64,000 nucleotides of DNA from Pseudomonas chlororaphis. GTDB lineage: Bacteria; Pseudomonadota; Gammaproteobacteria; Pseudomonadales; Pseudomonadaceae. Under the pieces are notes generated by a model. That model was not told where the DNA came from, made no database searches, and saw nothing but the letters and a program-made list of their open reading frames with translations. This document shows, piece after piece, positions 58,568 to 64,000 of the stretch (positions within the stretch are counted from its first letter, which is position 1; each line of letters opens with the position of its first letter). The stretch lies in NCBI RefSeq assembly GCF_003731765.1, contig NZ_MOAL01000008.1:372001-436000 (forward strand). Reading direction: 5' to 3'. Position numbers and translations under genes: made by a program.

Positions 58568-59119
58568 ATGAAATTTTGCAGTCAGTGCGGCAACACAGTG
58601 ACCCAGCGCATTCCTGAAGGCGACTCCCGCCTGCGATTCGTCTGCGATCACTGCCAGACCATCCATTATCAGAACCCCAACATCGTCGCCGGCTGCGTGC
58701 CGACCTGGGGTACCCAAGTGCTTTTGTGTCGGCGTGCCATCGAACCGCGCCGGGGTTACTGGACCCTGCCCGCAGGCTTTATGGAGAACGGCGAAACCGT
58801 GGAGCAGGCGGCCATCCGCGAAACCCTCGAGGAAGCCTGTGCCCGGGTCCGCAACCCGCACATCTACACCCTGATCGATGTGCCCCATATCAACCAGGTG
58901 CATGTATTCTTCCGCGCGGAACTGGCAGACCTGGACTTTGCCGCCGGCGAAGAAAGCCTGGAGGTCAGGCTCTTCGAAGAACACGAGATCCCTTGGTCCG
59001 AGCTGGCTTTCCGCACGGTCGGGCGTACCTTAGAATGCTTCTTCGCGGACCGGCACACCGAGGATTACCCGGTACGCTCCGAATCGATTGCAGCACCCGC
59101 TCAACCTGCCATCACTTAA
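58568..59119 (+). CDS. Nudix hydrolase with N-terminal zinc ribbon
   Basis: 183 residues. Cysteines 4, 7, 26 and 29 (KFCSQCGN and FVCDHCQ) form a zinc ribbon. The Nudix box is PAGFMENGETVEQAAIRE, then TLEEACA. The arrangement resembles NADH pyrophosphatase NudC but the protein is shorter and lacks the large N-terminal domain; ADP-ribose or NADH-type substrates are possible. The L,D-transpeptidase-like gene follows after 42 bases in the same direction. Confidence 0.88.
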   Translation: MKFCSQCGNTVTQRIPEGDSRLRFVCDHCQTIHYQNPNIVAGCVPTWGTQVLLCRRAIEPRRGYWTLPAGFMENGETVEQAAIRETLEEACARVRNPHIYTLIDVPHINQVHVFFRAELADLDFAAGEESLEVRLFEEHEIPWSELAFRTVGRTLECFFADRHTEDYPVRSESIAAPAQPAIT

Positions 59120-59161
59120 ACAATAAACCGTACGCGGCACCTGCGTACGCCTGGGGATATC

Positions 59162-59671
59162 GTGTCAATGCGCTGGTTGCTTGCCCTGCTCTGCTGGTCT
59201 TTCGTTGCCCTGTCCCAGGCCTCCACGGTGGAAACCCTCGACGGCAAAATCATTGAAAAAGTCCTGATCCTCAAATCTGCCCACCAACTGCAGTTGATCA
59301 ACGACGGCAAGCCCCTCAAGACCTATCGCATCTCCCTGGGCAAGGGCCCCAAGGGCCCGAAACTCATGGAAGGCGATAAACGCACCCCCGAGGGGTTTTA
59401 CTGGCTCGACTGGCGCAAGCCCAGTGACCGCTATTACCTGTCGATGCACATCTCCTACCCCAACATCAGCGACTCCGCCCGGGCCCGGCGCGAAGGCGTG
59501 CCGCCGGGCGGCATGATCATGATCCACGGCACCCCGGACAGCGAAGACTACCCGGAGCAGTTCTTCCATACCCTGGACTGGACCGACGGCTGCATCGCCA
59601 TGCGCAACGTCGACATGCGCGAAGTCTGGGGCCTGGTCAAAGACGGCACGATGATTGAAATACGCCCCTGA
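59162..59671 (+). CDS. L,D-transpeptidase (YkuD) family exported protein
   Basis: 169 residues from GTG 59162; ATG 59168 is also possible. Residues 1-20 form a signal peptide ending LSQAS. The YkuD catalytic site is complete: His122 in MIHGTPD, and Cys144 in DWTDGCIAMRN. The family cross-links peptidoglycan stems or attaches Braun-type lipoprotein; several short YafK-like members act in the opposite sense. No peptidoglycan-binding domain, so it is a minimal version. Ends at a strong terminator. Confidence 0.88.
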   Translation: MSMRWLLALLCWSFVALSQASTVETLDGKIIEKVLILKSAHQLQLINDGKPLKTYRISLGKGPKGPKLMEGDKRTPEGFYWLDWRKPSDRYYLSMHISYPNISDSARARREGVPPGGMIMIHGTPDSEDYPEQFFHTLDWTDGCIAMRNVDMREVWGLVKDGTMIEIRP

Positions 59672-59682
59672 TCGCCAGGCAT

Positions 59683-59721
59683 AAAAAAACCCGCTGACCG
59701 TAACCGGTTCAGCGGGTTTTT
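59683..59721. terminator. Bidirectional rho-independent terminator
   Basis: CCCGCTGA (59690-59697) pairs with TCAGCGGG (59709-59716), with an additional CCGTAACCGG inner stem, flanked by A7 and T5. It separates the L,D-transpeptidase-like gene and the convergent YqfO-like gene. Confidence 0.92.
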
Positions 59722-59735
59722 CATGGGTGGCAACC

Positions 59736-60047
59736 TTAGAAGTCTTCCAGGCGCCAGACTTCATAAGCCGGAGTCTCGTAGGGATGGCTCTGCTTGAGGG
59801 CCATCACCACCGAGCGTACCAGCTCATCGGCGACCACCAGCTCCACCTTCCACTCCTCCACCTGCTCGGTCAGACCGGTTTGCCCAAGGAACGGCTGACT
59901 GCCGTCCCGCGGGCGAAACTGGCCCTGGCCCAGCACCTGCCACGCACACTGGTCATAGTCGCCAATACGACCGCCACCGGCGGCGAATACGGCGTTCTTG
60001 ACCACGTCCACGTGGCTGGGCGGAACAAAGAAGCAGAGCTTGTACAT
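59736..60047 (-). CDS. YqfO/NIF3-insert-like small protein (CutA1-like fold)
   Basis: 103 residues, starting 4 bases after the purL stop. The sequence YKLCFFVPPSHVDVVKNAVFAAG, GRIGDYDQCAWQVLGQGQFR and HPYETPAYEVWRL is that of the CutA1-like insert of NIF3-family proteins, here as a free-standing protein. No catalytic residues are known. Translation is likely coupled to purL. Confidence 0.85.
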   Translation of the reverse strand: MYKLCFFVPPSHVDVVKNAVFAAGGGRIGDYDQCAWQVLGQGQFRPRDGSQPFLGQTGLTEQVEEWKVELVVADELVRSVVMALKQSHPYETPAYEVWRLEDF

Positions 60048-60051
60048 GCCC

Positions 60052-63000
60052 TTAGTTCACCCACACACGAGCGTTGCGGAACATGCGCATCCACGCGCCG
60101 TCTTCGCTCCACTCGTCCGGACGCCAGGAGTTCTGCGCGGCACGGAACACCCGCTCAGGGTGCGGCATCATGATGGTGACGCGACCGTCGCGGCTGGTGA
60201 GGCCGGTGATCCCGCGCGGCGAGCCGTTCGGGTTGGCCGGGTAGTTTTCAGTGACCTTGCCGTGGTTGTCGACGAAACGCAGAGCCACGCAACCGGACAG
60301 GTCGGCTTCCAGCAGGGCTTCGGCGCTTTCGAACTCGGCATGACCTTCGCCGTGAGCGATGGCGATTGGCATACGCGAACCGGCCATGCCCTGCAGGAAG
60401 ATCGAGTTCGACTCCTGCACCTGGACCATGGCCACACGGGCTTCGAACTGCTCGGAACGGTTACGCACGAAGTGCGGCCAGAACTCGCTGCCCGGGATCA
60501 GCTCGTGCAGGTTGGACATCATCTGGCAACCGTTGCACACACCGAGGGTGAAGCTGTCGTTGCGCTCGAAGAAGCCCTGGAAAGCGTCGCGGGCACGGCT
60601 GTTGAACAGGGCCGACTTGGCCCAGCCTTCACCGGCACCCAGCACGTCGCCGTAGGAGAAACCACCGCAAGCCACCAGGCCCTTGAACTCGTTCAGGTCG
60701 ACACGGCCGGCCAGAATGTCGCTCATGTGCACGTCGATGGCATTGAAGCCGGCACGGTCGAACGCCGCAGCCATTTCCACCTGACCGTTGACGCCCTGCT
60801 CACGCAGCACGGCAACCTGTGGACGGATGCCTTTCTTGATGTAAGGCGCGGCCACGTCCTGGTTCACGTCGAAGCTCAGCTTGACGCTCAGGCCCGGGTT
60901 GTCTTCTTCCAGCAACACGTCGAACTCTTGCTCGGCGCAGTCGGCGTTATCACGCAGGCGCTGAATCTGGTAGCTGGTCTCGGCCCACTGGCGTTGCAGA
61001 AGACGACGCTGGCCTTCGAACACGGTCTCACCGTTGAAGGTGATGATGATCTGGCCATTGTTGATCGGCTGACCGATCACCGACACGCACTCGCCCAAGC
61101 CCGCTGCGCTGAACTGCGCGAGGATGTCCGGTGTGGCGTCCTGACGAACCTGGATGACGGCACCCAGCTCTTCGTTGAACAGGATTGCCGCGATGTCAGC
61201 GGACGTTTCTGCCAGGCCGTCGAGGTTCAGGCTCAGGCCGCAGTGACCGGCAAAGGCCATTTCCACAGCACTGGTCAGCAAACCACCGTCGGAACGGTCG
61301 TGGTACGCCAGCAGGTGACCGTCGGCGTTGAGGCCCTGGATCACGGCGAAGAAGGCTTTGAGGTCTTCAGCGTCATCAACGTCCGGCGCCTGCTTGCCGA
61401 GCTTGCCATGGGTCTGGGCGAGGATCGACGCACCCATGCGGTTCTGGCCACGACCCAGGTCGATCAGGATCAGATCGGTGGTGCCCTTGTCCATGCGCAG
61501 TTGCGGGGTCAGGGTCTGACGGACGTCCGCTACAGGCGCGAAGCCGGTCACGATCAGGGACATCGGCGACGTGACAGTCTTGTCTTCGCCGTTGTCGTTC
61601 CAGCGGGTGGCCATGGACATCGAGTCCTTGCCCACCGGAATGGTGATACCCAGCTCAGGGCACAGCTCCATGCCGACCGCTTTCACAGTGTCGTACAGAC
61701 GCGCGTCTTCGCCCGGGTGGCCGGCAGCGGACATCCAGTTCGCCGACAACTTGATGTCGGAGATCTTGTTGATGCGCGAGGCAGCGATGTTGGTCAGGGT
61801 TTCACCAATGGCCATACGGCCAGACGCCGGAGCGTCCAGCAGTGCCAGCGGCGTCCGCTCGCCCATGGCCATGGCTTCACCGGTGTAAACGTCGAAACTG
61901 GTGGCGGTGACGGCAACGTCAGCCACCGGAACCTGCCATGGACCCACCATCTGGTCACGGGCCACAAGGCCGGTGATGGTGCGGTCGCCGATGGTGATCA
62001 GGAAACTCTTGCTGGCGACGGCCGGGTGATGCAGTACACGCTCGATGCTTTCGCCGATGTCGAGGGTGCTCGGATCGAAGTCATCGCCCAGCTCGGCTTC
62101 GCGAACCACCGAACGGTGCATGCGCGGTGCCTTGCCCAGCAACACTTCCAGTGGCATGTCCACCGGGTTGTTGCCGAAGTGGCTATCCGTGACAGTCAAC
62201 TGCGGTTCGGCCGTGGCTTCACCGACAACGGCAAACGGGCAACGCTCACGTTCGCAGATGGCCTGGAAGCGCGCGAAGTCTTCAGGGCCGACCGCCAGGA
62301 CGTAACGCTCCTGGGATTCGTTGCTCCAGATTTCGTGCGGGGCCATGCCCGGCTCGTCGTTCGGAATGTTGCGCAGTTCGAAACGGCCACCGCGGTCGCC
62401 GTCGTTGACCAGTTCCGGGAAGGCGTTGGACAGACCGCCCGCCCCCACGTCGTGGATGAAGCTGATCGGGTTCTTGTCGCCCAACTGCCAGCAACGGTCG
62501 ATCACTTCCTGGCAACGACGCTCCATTTCAGGGTTTTCACGCTGAACGGACGCGAAGTCCAGGTCCGCCGAACTGGTGCCGGTGGCCATGGAAGAAGCCG
62601 CGCCGCCGCCCAGGCCGATCAGCATCGCCGGGCCGCCGAGCACGATCAGCTTGGAGCCCACGACGATTTCGCCTTTCTTGACGTGTTCTTCACGGATGTT
62701 GCCCATGCCGCCGGCCAACATGATCGGCTTGTGGTAACCGCGAACCTCGTCGCCATGGGGCGTGCTGATCGACTGCTCGAAGGTACGGAAGTAGCCGGTC
62801 AGGGCCGGACGACCGAATTCGTTGTTGAACGCAGCGCCGCCCAGCGGGCCTTCGATCATGATGTCCAGCGCGGTGACAATGCGCTCAGGCTTGCCGTACG
62901 CCACTTCCCACGGCTGTTCGAAGCCCGGGATCTGCAGGTTGGACACGGTGAAACCGGTCAGGCCAGCCTTGGGCTTGGCGCCACGACCGGTGGCGCCTTC

Positions 63001-63948
63001 GTCGCGAATCTCGCCGCCGGAACCGGTGGACGCGCCCGGGAAGGGAGCGATCGCGGTTGGGTGGTTATGGGTCTCGACCTTCATCAGGATGTGCACCGGC
63101 TCTTGCACCGCGCCGTACTGGCGGGTTTCAGGGTCCGGGAAGAAGCGGCCGGCAACGTTGCCGACGATCACCGAGGCGTTGTCTTTATAAGCCGACAACA
63201 CGCCTTCGCTGTGCATCTGATAGGTGTTCTTGATCATGCCGAACAGGCTTTTTTCCTGGCTCTGACCGTCAATATCCCAACTGGCGTTGAAGATCTTGTG
63301 GCGGCAGTGCTCGGAGTTGGCCTGGGCGAACATCATCAGTTCGATGTCGTGCGGGTTGCGCTTGAGACCGATGAAGGCGTTGACCAGGTAATCGATCTCG
63401 TCTTCAGCCAGGGCCAGGCCCAACTCGGTGTTGGCCTGCTCCAGCGCAGCGCGGCCGCCGCCGAGGATGTCGATGGCGGTCAGCGGCTTCGGCTCGGCGT
63501 GGCTGAACAAGCCGGATGCCTGCTCGAGGTTGCCGAGGACGATCTGGGTCATGCGGTCGTGCAGGGAATCGGCGACCTGTTGCGCCTCAGCTTCGCTGAA
63601 CTCGCCGGTCACGTAGAACGCAATACCACGCTCCAGGCGCTGGATCTTGCCCAGGCCACAGTTGCGGGCGATATCGCTGGCCTTGCTCGACCAGGGCGAG
63701 ATGGTGCCGAAACGCGGCAACACCAGGAACAGTCGGCCGGTGGGTTCTTGTACCGGTACGCTTGGGCCGTACTTCAGAAGGCGCGCAAGCACCTGCTGTT
63801 CGTCGCCGGTCAGGTCGCCGGTAACTTCGGCGAAGTGAGCGAATTCAGCATACAAGCCACTGACAGCCGGGACAGATCGGCTCAGTTGCTCAAGGAGTTT
63901 GCTGTGGCGAAAGGCAGAAAGGGCAGGAGCGCCGCGCAGGATCAACAT
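60052..63948 (-). CDS. purL: Phosphoribosylformylglycinamidine synthase
   Basis: Fourth step of purine synthesis: FGAR plus glutamine and ATP gives FGAM. From ATG 63948 it is 1298 residues, the large single-chain form of gammaproteobacteria; the further-upstream start adds 15 residues and is less likely. The N-terminal PurS-like domain is followed by two PurM-like halves (GGEIRDEGATGRGAKPKAG, and HDVGAGGLSNAFPELV). The C-terminal glutaminase carries the nucleophile in LGVCNGCQMM and the His/Glu pair in MPHPERVFR. All parts are present. Confidence 0.96.
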   Translation of the reverse strand: MLILRGAPALSAFRHSKLLEQLSRSVPAVSGLYAEFAHFAEVTGDLTGDEQQVLARLLKYGPSVPVQEPTGRLFLVLPRFGTISPWSSKASDIARNCGLGKIQRLERGIAFYVTGEFSEAEAQQVADSLHDRMTQIVLGNLEQASGLFSHAEPKPLTAIDILGGGRAALEQANTELGLALAEDEIDYLVNAFIGLKRNPHDIELMMFAQANSEHCRHKIFNASWDIDGQSQEKSLFGMIKNTYQMHSEGVLSAYKDNASVIVGNVAGRFFPDPETRQYGAVQEPVHILMKVETHNHPTAIAPFPGASTGSGGEIRDEGATGRGAKPKAGLTGFTVSNLQIPGFEQPWEVAYGKPERIVTALDIMIEGPLGGAAFNNEFGRPALTGYFRTFEQSISTPHGDEVRGYHKPIMLAGGMGNIREEHVKKGEIVVGSKLIVLGGPAMLIGLGGGAASSMATGTSSADLDFASVQRENPEMERRCQEVIDRCWQLGDKNPISFIHDVGAGGLSNAFPELVNDGDRGGRFELRNIPNDEPGMAPHEIWSNESQERYVLAVGPEDFARFQAICERERCPFAVVGEATAEPQLTVTDSHFGNNPVDMPLEVLLGKAPRMHRSVVREAELGDDFDPSTLDIGESIERVLHHPAVASKSFLITIGDRTITGLVARDQMVGPWQVPVADVAVTATSFDVYTGEAMAMGERTPLALLDAPASGRMAIGETLTNIAASRINKISDIKLSANWMSAAGHPGEDARLYDTVKAVGMELCPELGITIPVGKDSMSMATRWNDNGEDKTVTSPMSLIVTGFAPVADVRQTLTPQLRMDKGTTDLILIDLGRGQNRMGASILAQTHGKLGKQAPDVDDAEDLKAFFAVIQGLNADGHLLAYHDRSDGGLLTSAVEMAFAGHCGLSLNLDGLAETSADIAAILFNEELGAVIQVRQDATPDILAQFSAAGLGECVSVIGQPINNGQIIITFNGETVFEGQRRLLQRQWAETSYQIQRLRDNADCAEQEFDVLLEEDNPGLSVKLSFDVNQDVAAPYIKKGIRPQVAVLREQGVNGQVEMAAAFDRAGFNAIDVHMSDILAGRVDLNEFKGLVACGGFSYGDVLGAGEGWAKSALFNSRARDAFQGFFERNDSFTLGVCNGCQMMSNLHELIPGSEFWPHFVRNRSEQFEARVAMVQVQESNSIFLQGMAGSRMPIAIAHGEGHAEFESAEALLEADLSGCVALRFVDNHGKVTENYPANPNGSPRGITGLTSRDGRVTIMMPHPERVFRAAQNSWRPDEWSEDGAWMRMFRNARVWVN

Positions 63949-63991
63949 CTTCGGGACAGCCTCGGGAAGGGGGTGTGCTTTGAGGCCGTGC

Positions 63992-63997
63992 ATTCTA
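63992..63997 (-). promoter_or_regulatory. -10 box TAGAAT upstream of purL
   Basis: A minus-strand TAGAAT sits 44 bases before the purL ATG; its -35 element would lie beyond the window edge. No PurR-like operator can be judged from the remaining bases. Confidence 0.45.
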
Positions 63998-64000
63998 ACG

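Overview
The window reads as a chromosomal segment of a fluorescent-group Pseudomonas. The reasons are high GC content, the Pseudomonas gene orders (wspABCDE; xerD-dsbC-hom-thrC; ffh / rpsP-rimM-trmD-rplS; purT ... purL), a Pseudomonas-type DUF3509 gene, and REP-like intergenic palindromes with the motif GGAGCCGGCTTGCCGGC. Coding density is high and both strands are used. I see no tRNA, rRNA, CRISPR array, insertion sequence or prophage.

Layout. 1-6.0 kb: the wsp surface-sensing chemotaxis-like operon on the minus strand (wspA, B, C, D and a truncated wspE at the left edge), linked by stop/start overlaps. 6.2-7.0 kb: a DUF533/YebE-type membrane protein. 7.2-17.0 kb: a plus-strand catabolic block with a LysR regulator, a first aminobutyraldehyde-type dehydrogenase, a YdcSTUV-type ABC importer, a second dehydrogenase of YdcW type and an APC permease. 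It probably imports and oxidises polyamines or related omega-amino compounds. 17.3-19.6 kb: an unrecognised overlapping operon with a 20-codon leader ORF, two paralogous small membrane proteins and two exported proteins. 19.8-27.2 kb: opgD, a XenA-type flavin reductase, recJ, yaeQ and a membrane-anchored helical-repeat protein.

27.2-37.3 kb holds the most unusual locus. It is a six-gene minus-strand unit: DUF2170 protein with an RHH/MazE-like N-terminus, PspA/IM30, YqiJ-type OB-fold membrane protein, flotillin with an extended repetitive tail, a 1715-residue AAA ATPase with a DUF3686-type N-terminal region, and a single-HKD phospholipase-D-fold protein. It is preceded by twin ATCACATGTGAT-type palindromes overlapping a candidate promoter that lies almost on the start codon. 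Two terminator-like hairpins divide the unit into three gene pairs. I propose an autoregulated membrane-integrity or defence module. The parts are known families. I do not know of a characterised system combining all six.

37.6-64 kb is mostly core genome: a class III CoA-transferase, a periplasmic binding-protein-like protein, a DUF3509 gene, thrC and hom (hom preceded by tandem hairpins that abut its ribosome-binding site), dsbC, xerD, a Na+/H+ antiporter, an acyl-CoA thioesterase, the rpsP operon, ffh, a CcsA-like protein (YpjD), a CNNM/CorC-type protein, an MHS transporter, purT, a VUT protein, DUF1289, a gamma-carbonic anhydrase, two Nudix hydrolases, an L,D-transpeptidase-fold protein, a YqfO-like protein and purL. 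Function assignments come from reading motifs, lengths and gene order; no database search was run.
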